From Cryobacterium breve (lineage in GTDB: Bacteria > Actinomycetota > Actinomycetes > Actinomycetales > Microbacteriaceae): a DNA stretch of 64,000 nt. The translations under genes were made by a program, and so were the position numbers. The stretch covers positions 185,415 through 249,414 of the forward strand of contig NZ_SOGJ01000034.1 of the NCBI RefSeq assembly GCF_004402375.1. The letters run 5' to 3'. Each line of letters starts with the position of its first letter. The stretch's first letter is position 1. Positions 45,753-54,174 of the stretch are shown piece by piece. The notes under the pieces were generated by a model. It was not told the DNA's origin. It ran no database searches and saw only the letters and a list, made by a program, of their open reading frames with translations.

Positions 45753-46784
45753 GTGAATGAAAAAGCAGCGCAGGGCACGGTCGGCCACGTCGCCAGTGGC
45801 CTCCTCCTGGTCGACAAGCCGCAGGGCTGGACCAGCCACGACGCCGTCGCCCGCACCCGGCGCCTCGCCGGCACCCGGAAGGTCGGCCACGCCGGCACGC
45901 TCGACCCGATGGCGACCGGCCTGCTGATCCTCGGCATCAACAGCTCCACCCGCCTGCTCACCTACGTCGTCGGCCTCGACAAGGAATACCGGGCGACCAT
46001 TCGGCTGGGAGCCGCGACGACGACCGACGATGCCGAGGGTGAAGAGCTGACCCGGGCATCCGTCGACGCCGTTGCCGCTATCGCCCCGCAGGCCATCGCG
46101 GCCGGCATCGGTAACCTCACCGGCGACATCGCGCAGCAGCCGAGCTCCGTCAGTGCCATCAAGGTCGACGGTAAGCGCGCCTACGCGCTGGTGCGCGCCG
46201 GTGAGACGGTAGACCTGCCGGCCCGGCCCGTCACCGTGAGTGCCTTCGAGCTGCTGTCCACAACGCCGGTCGACGGCTTCCTCGACCTCGAAGTGCGGGT
46301 GGAATGCTCCTCCGGCACGTACATCCGGGCACTCGCCCGCGACCTGGGCGCCGCCCTCGAGGTCGGCGGCCACCTCACCAGCCTGCGCCGCACCCGGATC
46401 GGCCCGTTCCAGGTCGACGCGGCCCGGCCGCTGGCCGAGCTCGACGTTGCGGCCGGTCTGATCGGCCCGACGGATGCCGCCACGCGGCTGTTCACACGCC
46501 TCGACCTGACCGAGGACCAGGCCATCGATCTCGGCCACGGCAAGCGCATCGCGGTGGATGCCGCGTCCCGAACGGCCGTAGCGCAGGGCGCGGACGGGCC
46601 CATCGCGGCGGTGGCGCCGGATGGACGCCTGGTCGGTCTGGTCGAATTCCGCGGCGACCACGCCAAGTCCCTGCTCAACTTCCCGCGCGACGAGGCCGTC
46701 GATCCAGCAGCCCCGAAGGCCGACGCAGCCCCGAAGGCCGACGCAGCCCCGAAGGCCGACGCAGCCCCGAAGGCCGACGCATGA
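45753..46784 (+). CDS. truB: tRNA pseudouridine-55 synthase
   Basis: 343 residues. KPQGWTSHDAVA, the catalytic Asp in GTLDPMATGLL (about residue 50), QQPSSVSAIKVDGKRAY and VECSSGTYIRALARDLG identify TruB. It makes pseudouridine 55 in the T loop of tRNAs. The C-terminal end is an unusual run of four PKADAA-type units made by an 18-nt repeat. Start is GTG 45753 by the -10 box; ATG 45744 overlaps that box. The stop overlaps the next ATG (ATGA). Confidence 0.92.
   Translation: MNEKAAQGTVGHVASGLLLVDKPQGWTSHDAVARTRRLAGTRKVGHAGTLDPMATGLLILGINSSTRLLTYVVGLDKEYRATIRLGAATTTDDAEGEELTRASVDAVAAIAPQAIAAGIGNLTGDIAQQPSSVSAIKVDGKRAYALVRAGETVDLPARPVTVSAFELLSTTPVDGFLDLEVRVECSSGTYIRALARDLGAALEVGGHLTSLRRTRIGPFQVDAARPLAELDVAAGLIGPTDAATRLFTRLDLTEDQAIDLGHGKRIAVDAASRTAVAQGADGPIAAVAPDGRLVGLVEFRGDHAKSLLNFPRDEAVDPAAPKADAAPKADAAPKADAAPKADA
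46707..46778 (+). repeat. Four tandem 18-nt units at the 3' end of truB
   Basis: The unit GCAGCCCCGAAGGCCGAC is repeated four times without change and codes for AAPKAD. It forms a flexible tail outside the known TruB fold. Confidence 0.9.
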
Positions 46785-47149
46785 TCGAGTGGTTCACCTG
46801 GCTCCAGCTGGGCATTGCCGGGGTCGCCGGACTGCTCTGCATCGCCCTCGGCCTGGCCGGCCGCAAGCCCAGCGACCTCACCATGGGTGCGATCGCGCTC
46901 GTGGAGCTGCTGCTGATCGTGCAACTCGTCGTGGCCATCGTCGCGCCGTTCGCCGGCAATACGGCCACCGGCAGCCTGCTGGAGTTCTACACCTATCTGG
47001 TCAGCGCAATCCTGGTGCCTGTGGCAGCCGTGGGCTGGGCCCTGATCGAGCGCAGCCGGTGGAGCACCGTCATCCTGGGCGTCGCCGGCCTGGGCGTGTT
47101 CGTGATGGTCTATCGCATGTGGCAGATCTGGACGGTTCAGGGCCGGTGA
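46781..47149 (+). CDS. Small four-helix membrane protein
   Basis: 122 residues with four predicted membrane segments (about 5-25, 35-60, 68-88, 95-113). The ATG overlaps the truB stop (ATGA). Small membrane proteins of this shape sit between truB and ribF in related actinobacteria. No known function. Confidence 0.75.
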   Translation: MIEWFTWLQLGIAGVAGLLCIALGLAGRKPSDLTMGAIALVELLLIVQLVVAIVAPFAGNTATGSLLEFYTYLVSAILVPVAAVGWALIERSRWSTVILGVAGLGVFVMVYRMWQIWTVQGR

Positions 47150-47186
47150 CCGCATGCACCACGGATGCTGCGATAATTGAGGTGCC

Positions 47187-47654
47187 ATGAACGCCCCCCA
47201 GAGCACCCCCTCGACCAACACCGCGTCGACCTCGCAGTCGACCGCCGGCGGTCCCGCTCGCAGCACCCGAGTGATCGGTATCGGCCGTCTTTTGATCGCC
47301 GTCTACGGCCTCCTTGCGCTGGCGGCGACGGGACGCTCGTTCGTGCAGATCGTCTCGAAGTTCTCCGAGGCCCCGCTGTCCTACTCGCTGTCAGCCCTTG
47401 CCGCGGTCGTCTACGTCGTCGCCACGGTGGCCCTGATCAAGAGCGGTGGGCGCTGGCGCCGGGTGGCGTGGATCACGATCGGCTTCGAATTCGCCGGCGT
47501 TCTCGTCGTCGGAACCCTGAGTCTTCTCGATCCGGCCCTCTTCCCGCACGACTCGGTCTGGTCGCTCTACGGCCGCGGTTACGTGTTCATCCCGCTGGTG
47601 CTGCCGCTGCTAGGCATGTTGTGGCTGTCCCGAACCGGGAAGGCGCGTGCGTGA
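47187..47654 (+). CDS. Small membrane protein next to ribF
   Basis: 155 residues. A polar N-terminal tail of about 28 residues (Thr/Ser/Gln rich) leads into four membrane segments. Its stop overlaps the ribF GTG (GTGA), so they are coupled. A TAATT-like box lies 7-9 nt before the ATG. Function unknown. Confidence 0.72.
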   Translation: MNAPQSTPSTNTASTSQSTAGGPARSTRVIGIGRLLIAVYGLLALAATGRSFVQIVSKFSEAPLSYSLSALAAVVYVVATVALIKSGGRWRRVAWITIGFEFAGVLVVGTLSLLDPALFPHDSVWSLYGRGYVFIPLVLPLLGMLWLSRTGKARA

Positions 47655-48580
47655 AGGTTCTGCGCGGCGTTGCCGACATCCCTGCCGACTGGCCGGCTTC
47701 CGCCGTCAGCATCGGCAAGTTCGACGGTGTGCACGCGGGGCACCGCACGGTCATTGACGAGCTGCAGACGCTGGCCGACCGTGATGGGCTGGCCTCGGTC
47801 CTGGTGACCTTCGACCGGCATCCGCTCGCCGTGCTCGACCCCAACCGGTGCCCGCAGACCCTGATCAGCACTGACCAGAAGCTCGGTCTGCTCGCTGAGA
47901 CCGGCGTGCACGCCACCCTCGTGCTCGAGTTCACGGCGGCGCTGGCCGCACTGCCGCCCGTTGAATTCATCGAGACCATCCTCGTGCGGGGGCTGCACGC
48001 GAGCACGGTTCTGGTCGGCCGCGACTTTCGATTCGGCGCCCGTGGCGCCGGAGACGTGCACCTGCTGAAGGAATTGGGTGACCGGTTCGGGTTCACGGTG
48101 CGCCTGATCGACGACGTGATATCAGACCGGATGCGGCGGGTCTCGTCGACCTGGATCCGCGAGCTACTCACTCGCGGAGAGGTCGGCGCCGCCACCACGC
48201 TGCTGGGGCACAACCCCGCCGTGCGCGGTGAGGTTGTTCACGGCGCGAAACGCGGACGCGAACTCGGCTTCCCCACGGCCAACCTGTCACCGGAGTCCGA
48301 GGGTCTCATTCCCGCCGACGGCGTGTACGCGGGCTGGCTGACGGATGCCGGCATCCGCTACCCGGCGGCCATCTCGGTGGGCAACAACCCCACCTTCAAG
48401 GGTGTGGCGCAGAAGCAGGTCGAGGCCTACATTCTCGATCAGGACATCGACCTGTACGACCACGTGGTGGAGGTGTCGTTCGTCGAGCGGATCCGTGGAA
48501 TGGTGGCCTTCACCGGCATCGATCCGCTGATCGCACAGATGCACGACGACGTCGAGAAGGTTCGCGGCATCCTCGCCTGA
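47651..48580 (+). CDS. ribF: Bifunctional riboflavin kinase/FAD synthetase
   Basis: 309 residues from the GTG that overlaps the previous stop. The N-terminal FAD synthetase half has GKFDGVHAGHRTVI (nucleotidyl transferase HxGH, about 20-33) and VGRDFRFGARGAGD. The C-terminal flavokinase half has GAKRGRELGFPTANL. It converts riboflavin to FMN, then FAD. It closes the truB-ribF run. Confidence 0.93.
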   Translation: MKVLRGVADIPADWPASAVSIGKFDGVHAGHRTVIDELQTLADRDGLASVLVTFDRHPLAVLDPNRCPQTLISTDQKLGLLAETGVHATLVLEFTAALAALPPVEFIETILVRGLHASTVLVGRDFRFGARGAGDVHLLKELGDRFGFTVRLIDDVISDRMRRVSSTWIRELLTRGEVGAATTLLGHNPAVRGEVVHGAKRGRELGFPTANLSPESEGLIPADGVYAGWLTDAGIRYPAAISVGNNPTFKGVAQKQVEAYILDQDIDLYDHVVEVSFVERIRGMVAFTGIDPLIAQMHDDVEKVRGILA

Positions 48581-48637
48581 CCTTCACCCGTCGCGGCCCG
48601 GAGCCACGCAGCCGCCCCAATCCCCGCACGACCTGAC

Positions 48638-48718
48638 GAATTCGACGAGATTTTGCCTGAAGACCAGGTGAGACCGGTCTCAACGCTTCTGCTGAGCAAA
48701 ATCTCCGTGGAATTGGTT
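48638..48718. repeat. Inverted-repeat element, family B, copy 3
   Basis: GAATTCGACGAGATTTTGC (left) pairs with GCAAAATCTCCGTGGAATT (right), and an inner AGACC/GGTCT dyad lies between. About 81 nt, in a converging gap after ribF. Confidence 0.75.
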
Positions 48719-48732
48719 CGTGGGCCGCAGGG

Positions 48733-49665
48733 TCAGGCGACCAGGTCGGCTCGGTGGATCAGGGCCGCGGCTCCGATCAGCGGGCCGTCCCCGGAGAGAG
48801 CGGATGCGACGACGCGCACCCGGGTCGCGAAAGAGAACACCGTGCGCTCGGCGACGGCCGCCCGCACGAAGTCGAACAGGTCCGGCGTCACGTGTGAGAA
48901 CCCTCCGCCGATCGCGACCACGTCGAGGTCCAGAAGGTTTGTCGCTGAGGCGATCGCCTGGCCGATGGCCTGGCCGCAGCGCTTCACCGCGGCGACCGCG
49001 ATCGGGTCACCGGCGGCGTAGGCGGCCGAGAGGTCCTCGCCGGTGACGCCCGTCCAGCCCTGGGCGCGGGCCCAGGCCACGGTGCGCGGTCCGGAGGCGA
49101 CCGCCTCGAGGCATCCGGTGCCGCCGCAGGCGCAGGGGTCGTCGAATCCGCCGACCTCGATGTGTCCGATATGCCCGGCGTTGCCGCTGGATCCGGAGAC
49201 GGTGGTGCCGCCGAGGATCAAGCCGCCGCCGACGCCCGTGGACACGACCATGCCCATCAGGCTGCCGGCGCCCTGTCCCGCACCGAGCCAGTGCTCGGCG
49301 AGTGTGATGCAGAGGCCGTCCAGGCGCAGACGCACGGGCGTTTCGGGAACGAGCGCGGCCACGAAGTCCCGGAAGGGGTAGTCCCGCCAGGCGGGAAGGT
49401 TCAGCGGGGAGACCGTGCCCGTCTCCACCGTGATCGGCCCGGCGGTTCCGATGCCGACGCCGAGCAGGGAAGCGCCGGTCGGAAGGCTCGCGCGCGCACG
49501 GATGACGACGGACTCGACGGCGGCCGCGAGCTCGTCAGCCGTCTTCAGCGGGCCGGTGGGGGCGCGGTGGCGGCTGACAGCGAGCACGACACCGCTCTCG
49601 TCCACGAGGGCGGCTTCGACCTTGGTGCCGCCGAGGTCGACGGCGAGAGCGTAATGGGGGAGCAT
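48733..49665 (-). CDS. ROK-family sugar kinase
   Basis: 310 residues. The N-terminal LAVDLGGTKVEAALVD is the phosphate-binding loop. The zinc/ROK signature is in GHIGHIEVGG...CACGGTGCLEAVASG (about 158-182). It phosphorylates a hexose or amino sugar; the exact one is unclear. It starts six bases from TAGGCT. It is divergent from the SorC-type regulator, so it may belong to the same sugar response. Confidence 0.85.
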   Translation of the reverse strand: MLPHYALAVDLGGTKVEAALVDESGVVLAVSRHRAPTGPLKTADELAAAVESVVIRARASLPTGASLLGVGIGTAGPITVETGTVSPLNLPAWRDYPFRDFVAALVPETPVRLRLDGLCITLAEHWLGAGQGAGSLMGMVVSTGVGGGLILGGTTVSGSSGNAGHIGHIEVGGFDDPCACGGTGCLEAVASGPRTVAWARAQGWTGVTGEDLSAAYAAGDPIAVAAVKRCGQAIGQAIASATNLLDLDVVAIGGGFSHVTPDLFDFVRAAVAERTVFSFATRVRVVASALSGDGPLIGAAALIHRADLVA

Positions 49666-49671
49666 GCTCTG

Positions 49672-49677
49672 AGCCTA
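49672..49677 (-). promoter_or_regulatory. Leaderless -10 box of the ROK kinase gene
   Basis: TAGGCT, six bases, then ATG 49665. Confidence 0.6.
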
Positions 49678-49700
49678 GGGTGTGCGGCCATCACCACGGA

Positions 49701-49714
49701 TGCTCAGGTGAGCA
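49701..49714. promoter_or_regulatory. Possible SorC-type operator
   Basis: TGCTCA and TGAGCA with a 2-nt centre form a perfect dyad between the divergent ROK and regulator genes. Its position, 17 nt upstream of the regulator's -35 box, suits a regulator site. Confidence 0.4.
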
Positions 49715-49730
49715 ACCTAGACAACAGCCG

Positions 49731-49759
49731 TTGATCGGGGGAGACCGGCGACCTAGGCT
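49731..49759 (+). promoter_or_regulatory. Promoter of the SorC-deoC operon
   Basis: TTGATC (49731-49736), 17 bases, then TAGGCT (49754-49759). The start codon is at 49783, with GGACGGAG as the ribosome site. Confidence 0.5.
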
Positions 49760-49782
49760 GAGGTCATACCGGACGGAGCACC

Positions 49783-50733
49783 ATGGCGGACACTGACGAG
49801 CTATTGTCTATTCGCGCGGCCGAGTTGTACTACGAGGAAAACAAGACTCAGGACGAAATCGGCACCGTCCTGCGCTTGACCCGCTGGAAGGTGGGGCGGC
49901 TTCTCGCCCAGGCCAAGGCCAGCGGCTTCATCCGCATCGAGATCGTGCACCCGCGCGCTCGCCGGCTCTCCATCGAACGCCGGCTGCGCGAGAAAACCGG
50001 GCTGACGGATGCCATCGTCGTGTCCTCCGCCGGCGTCACCAGTGACGAGGAACTCCAATCCCGCACCGCGCAGGCCGCCGCGGACTACCTCTCCGGCCTG
50101 CGCCCGGTGCCGCGCACACTCGGCATCAGCTGGGGCCGCACCCTGCACGAGGTGTCATTGCACGTGGCGCAGGGCTGGGCCAACGGCGTCAACGTCGTGC
50201 AGATCAATGGCGGCGTCAGCCTCAATCGGCGCGCCGGCACCGCGGCGGCCACGGCCGTCACCATCGCCCACAAGGCCTCGGGAGCGGCGACCCTGCTGCC
50301 GAGCCCGGCCATTCTCGAGCGCCTCGACACCAAGAACGCGATCGAAGCCGACCGTTCCGTCGCCGCCGTGCTCAACCTGGGCGCCGCGGCATCCGCCTAT
50401 CTGTTCAGCGCCGGCCAGGCTGACCAGAACTCGGCCCTCGTCGACAGCGGCTACCTCACCGCGGAGCAGGTCGCCGAGCTGGTGCGCAAGGGTGCCGTCG
50501 GCGACATCGTCGGCCGCTACATCGACAGCAACGGCAACATCGTCGATCCCGAACTCGACGGGCGCACCGTCGGCATCCAGCTCGAGCAATTGCGCCACGC
50601 GAAGACGGCCGTCGCCGTCATCGCCGGCAGTTCCAAGCACGCCATCGCCCGCGCCGTCGTCGGCAGCGGCCTGTGCACCGTGCTCGTCACCGACGAAGAA
50701 ACCGCCCTCGCCGTGCTCGGCGATGACTCCTGA
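49783..50733 (+). CDS. SorC/DeoR-type sugar-binding transcriptional regulator
   Basis: 316 residues. An N-terminal helix-turn-helix (YYEENKTQDEIGTVLRLTRWKVGRLL, about 17-42) precedes a SorC-type sugar-phosphate binding domain (GISWGRTLHEVS, DSGYLTAEQVAELV, GDIVGRYIDSNGNIV). It binds a phosphorylated sugar and controls the genes around it. Here it leads the deoC-aldehyde dehydrogenase genes, so deoxyribose 5-phosphate is the likely effector. ATG 49783 has GGACGGAG upstream. Confidence 0.85.
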   Translation: MADTDELLSIRAAELYYEENKTQDEIGTVLRLTRWKVGRLLAQAKASGFIRIEIVHPRARRLSIERRLREKTGLTDAIVVSSAGVTSDEELQSRTAQAAADYLSGLRPVPRTLGISWGRTLHEVSLHVAQGWANGVNVVQINGGVSLNRRAGTAAATAVTIAHKASGAATLLPSPAILERLDTKNAIEADRSVAAVLNLGAAASAYLFSAGQADQNSALVDSGYLTAEQVAELVRKGAVGDIVGRYIDSNGNIVDPELDGRTVGIQLEQLRHAKTAVAVIAGSSKHAIARAVVGSGLCTVLVTDEETALAVLGDDS

Positions 50734-50770
50734 CCGACGCCTGACCGCACCCCGACCGGAAGGACTCTTC

Positions 50771-51790
50771 ATGACAGCCAGCCACTCGGTTTTGGCCCAG
50801 TTGAACACCGGAGAACGCGCTGTGGCGCTCATCGGCGGGGATGCCACGGATGCCAACCTGCGCCGCTACCTCCACGGCATTCCCGGAATCGACGCGGTCG
50901 GCCTCGAGCAGCGCGCCGCCGCCCTCGGGACCCGCTCCATCAAGACCAGCTCGAAGAAGTGGGCAATCGACAAGATCATCAGCCTGATCGATCTCACCAC
51001 CCTCGAGGGCGCCGACACCCCCGGCAAGGTCAGGTCCCTGGTTGGCAAAGCCCTCACCCCGGATCCTGGTGACCCGAGCTGCCCACGCGTCGCCGCCGTC
51101 TGCGTCTATGGCGATATGGTGCCGCACGCCGTCGCGGCCCTCGGCTCCGCGCATTCCGCGGGCACGGATGCTGGCGTGAACGTCGCCGCCGTCGCCACGG
51201 CCTTCCCGAGCGGGCGGGCTTCCCTCGCGGTCAAGCTGGCAGACGTGCGCGACGCGGTCGAGGCAGGCGCTGACGAGATCGACATGGTCATCGATCGCGG
51301 GGCATTCCTGTCGGGCCGGTTCGCTCAGGTCTACGACGAGATCGTGGCGGTCAAACACAGCTGCCGCCGCGCCGACGGCAGCGCCGCGCACCTCAAGGTG
51401 ATCCTCGAAACCGGTGAGCTGAGCACCTATGACAACGTGCGCCGCGCGTCTTGGCTGGCCATTCTGGCCGGCGCCGACTTCATCAAGACCTCCACCGGAA
51501 AAGTGCCTGTCGCGGCCACCCTGCCCGTGACCCTGTCCATGCTCGAGGTCGTGCGTGATTGGCACCGCCTCACCGGGGCGAAGATCGGAGTGAAACCGGC
51601 CGGCGGCATCCGCACCTCCAAGGACGCCACGAAGTACCTCGTGACCGTCGCCGAGACCGTGGTCGAGGAGTGGCTGACCCCCGGCCTGTTCCGGTTCGGG
51701 GCGTCGAGCCTGCTGAACGACGTGCTGATGCAACGCCAGAAGGTGACCTCCGGACACTACTCCGGACCCGACTACGTGACGATGGATTGA
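50771..51790 (+). CDS. deoC: Deoxyribose-phosphate aldolase
   Basis: 339 residues from ATG 50771. The Schiff-base Lys is in FIKTSTGK (about 236-243), a second active Lys is in GVKPAGGIR (about 273-281), and DEIDMVID is the conserved loop. It splits 2-deoxyribose 5-phosphate into glyceraldehyde 3-phosphate and acetaldehyde. The aldehyde dehydrogenases that follow could oxidise the acetaldehyde. GGAAGGA lies upstream of the start. The longer family form (about 330-340) fits this length. Confidence 0.92.
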   Translation: MTASHSVLAQLNTGERAVALIGGDATDANLRRYLHGIPGIDAVGLEQRAAALGTRSIKTSSKKWAIDKIISLIDLTTLEGADTPGKVRSLVGKALTPDPGDPSCPRVAAVCVYGDMVPHAVAALGSAHSAGTDAGVNVAAVATAFPSGRASLAVKLADVRDAVEAGADEIDMVIDRGAFLSGRFAQVYDEIVAVKHSCRRADGSAAHLKVILETGELSTYDNVRRASWLAILAGADFIKTSTGKVPVAATLPVTLSMLEVVRDWHRLTGAKIGVKPAGGIRTSKDATKYLVTVAETVVEEWLTPGLFRFGASSLLNDVLMQRQKVTSGHYSGPDYVTMD

Positions 51791-51800
51791 GGACTACCCC

Positions 51801-53309
51801 ATGAGCTTTCTTGACTACGCTCCGGCCCCGGAGTCCCAGTCCCTGCTGAACCTGCGCGCGCACTATGGACTCTTCATCGACGGCGAGTTCGTCGCCGGTC
51901 GCGGTGAGCCGTTCCAGAGCATCAATCCCGCCACCGAGAAGCAAATCGCGATGATCGCTCATGCCGACGCGACGGATGTCGACGCGGCCGTGGCTGCAGC
52001 CCGGCGCGCCTACGACAAGACCTGGTCGAAGCTGTCCGGCAGTGATCGGGGCAAGTACCTGTTCCGCATCGCGCGTCTCGTTCAGGAGCGGGCTCGCGAA
52101 CTCGCCGTCGCCGAGACCCTCGACAACGGCAAGCCGATCAAGGAGAGCCGCGACGTCGATGTGCCTCTGGTCGCCGCCTGGTTTTTCTACTACGCCGGCT
52201 GGGCCGACAAGCTCGACCATGCCGGCGTCGGCCCCACACCGTCCGCGCGGGGCGTCGCCGCCCAGGTGATCCCCTGGAACTTTCCGCTGCTGATGCTGGC
52301 CTGGAAGATCGCTCCGGCCCTCGCTGCAGGCAACACGGTCGTGCTCAAACCGGCCGAGACAACCTCGCTGACCGCCCTGCTCTTCGCCGAGATCCTGCAG
52401 CAGGCCGATCTGCCCGCCGGTGTCGTCAACATCGTCACAGGCGGACGGGACACCGGGAAGGCCCTTGTCGGCCACCCCGGCGTCAACCTGGTCGCGTTCA
52501 CCGGTTCTACCGGAGCCGGTCGGGCCATCGCCCGCTCGGTCGCCGGCACCGACAAGAAGGTCGTCCTGGAACTCGGCGGCAAGGCAGCGAACATCGTTTT
52601 CGACGACGCGCCCATCGACCAGGCAATCGAGGGCATCGTCAACGGGATCTTCTTCAACCAAGGTCACGTCTGCTGCGCCGGCAGCCGCCTGCTCGTGCAG
52701 GAGTCGATCCACGATGACGTCGTGGATCGACTCAAGTCACGCCTGTCCACACTGCGCCTCGGCGATCCGATGGATAAGAACACCGATATCGGCGCCATCA
52801 ACAGCGCAGACCAGTTGGCGCGCATCCGGGAGCTGACCACCATCGGCGAGCAGGAGGGGGCCGAGCGCTGGAGCCCGGACTGCGTGCTGCCGGAGACCGG
52901 CTTCTGGTTCAAGCCGACCATCTTCACAAACGTCTCCACCAGCCACCGCATCGCCCGTGACGAGGTCTTCGGCCCGGTGCTCTCCGTGCTCACCTTCCGC
53001 ACCCCTGGCGAGGCTGTCGCCAAGGCGAACAATACGCCTTACGGCCTGTCCGCCGGCATCTGGACCGAAAAGGGCAGTCGGATGCTGGCCGTCGCCGACA
53101 AGCTGCGCGCCGGCGTGATCTGGGCGAACACGTTCAACCGCTTCGACCCGGCCAGCCCCTTCGGCGGCTACAAGGAGTCCGGCTACGGGCGCGAGGGAGG
53201 CCGCCACGGCCTCGCCGCGTACCTCAAGCCAGCCGCAGGCCGCGCGGCCGCGCGGGCCGTCACGCCCGCAGAGAAAACCCCCCTTTCCAGGAAGAAGGCA
53301 GCCAAGTGA
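51801..53309 (+). CDS. Aldehyde dehydrogenase
   Basis: 502 residues. The NAD(P)-binding VIPWNFPLLMLAWK, the catalytic Glu in LELGGKAANIVF (about 256-267) and the catalytic Cys in QGHVCCAGS (about 290) are in place. It begins 10 nt after deoC, so it belongs to the same operon, where acetaldehyde is the likely substrate. Its GTGA end overlaps the next gene. Confidence 0.9.
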   Translation: MSFLDYAPAPESQSLLNLRAHYGLFIDGEFVAGRGEPFQSINPATEKQIAMIAHADATDVDAAVAAARRAYDKTWSKLSGSDRGKYLFRIARLVQERARELAVAETLDNGKPIKESRDVDVPLVAAWFFYYAGWADKLDHAGVGPTPSARGVAAQVIPWNFPLLMLAWKIAPALAAGNTVVLKPAETTSLTALLFAEILQQADLPAGVVNIVTGGRDTGKALVGHPGVNLVAFTGSTGAGRAIARSVAGTDKKVVLELGGKAANIVFDDAPIDQAIEGIVNGIFFNQGHVCCAGSRLLVQESIHDDVVDRLKSRLSTLRLGDPMDKNTDIGAINSADQLARIRELTTIGEQEGAERWSPDCVLPETGFWFKPTIFTNVSTSHRIARDEVFGPVLSVLTFRTPGEAVAKANNTPYGLSAGIWTEKGSRMLAVADKLRAGVIWANTFNRFDPASPFGGYKESGYGREGGRHGLAAYLKPAAGRAAARAVTPAEKTPLSRKKAAK

Positions 53310-54169
53310 CCCGCCTCGCCGTTCCCAAGACGTACAAGCTCTACCTCGGCGGCACGTTCCCGCGAAGCGAGTCGGGCCGGGTCTACGAGATCCGCTCCCA
53401 CGACGGGGAATTCCTCGCCAACGCCGCCAAGGCCAGCCGCAAGGATGCCCGAGACGCCGTCGTCGCAGCCCGCTCGGCCCTCGGCGGCTGGGCCGGTGCC
53501 ACGGCCTACAACCGCGGCCAGGTGCTCTATCGCATCGCGGAACTTCTCGAGGGGCGCCGGGCGCAGTTCATGGCCGAAATCGTGCAGGCGGAGGGCGTGA
53601 CGCCCGCCGCCGCATCCGCCCAGGTCGACGAGGCGATCGATCGGTGGGTCTGGTACGCCGGCTGGGCCGACAAGTACCTGCAGGTGGCCGGCAACGCCAA
53701 CCCGGTGTCCGGGCCGTACTTCAACCTCTCGGTGCCGGATCCCACGGGCGTGGTCGCCATCATCGCGCCGCAAACCGGTGGATCCCTGCTCGGTCTCGTC
53801 AGCGCGGTTGCCCCTGCGCTGGTCTCCGGTAACACCGTGGTCGTTATCGCGAACGAGACCATGCCGCTCTCGGCGATCAGCCTGGGCGAGGTGCTCGCCA
53901 CGAGCGATGTGCCCGGAGGCGTGGTCAACGTGCTCACCGGATCGCCGGCCGAGATGGCGCCGTGGCTGGCCAGCCACGCTGACGTCAACGCGCTCGACCT
54001 GGTCGGCGCCGGTGACCTCGACTGGGTCCACCTTGAGATCGACGCGGCCGAGACGCTCACCCGGGTGCTTCAGCCCGAGAACGGCCCGGATGCCGCCAGC
54101 CCGTCCCTCGCCCGCATCCTTGCATTCACCGAGACCAAGACGATCTGGCACACCAAGGGGCTGATCTAG
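53306..54169 (+). CDS. Short aldehyde dehydrogenase-like protein lacking the catalytic part
   Basis: 287 residues, from the GTG overlapping the previous stop. The first part (VPKTYKLYLGG, GQVLYRIAELLEGRR, VPDPTGVVAIIAP, GNTVVVIANE, VPGGVVNVLTG) follows aldehyde dehydrogenase order. It ends before the catalytic Cys, and its catalytic Glu region is absent. It is a short paralogue, probably regulatory or a partner subunit of the full enzyme rather than an active enzyme. The reading frame is intact, so it is not obviously a pseudogene. Confidence 0.7.
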   Translation: MTRLAVPKTYKLYLGGTFPRSESGRVYEIRSHDGEFLANAAKASRKDARDAVVAARSALGGWAGATAYNRGQVLYRIAELLEGRRAQFMAEIVQAEGVTPAAASAQVDEAIDRWVWYAGWADKYLQVAGNANPVSGPYFNLSVPDPTGVVAIIAPQTGGSLLGLVSAVAPALVSGNTVVVIANETMPLSAISLGEVLATSDVPGGVVNVLTGSPAEMAPWLASHADVNALDLVGAGDLDWVHLEIDAAETLTRVLQPENGPDAASPSLARILAFTETKTIWHTKGLI

Positions 54170-54174
54170 CCGGG

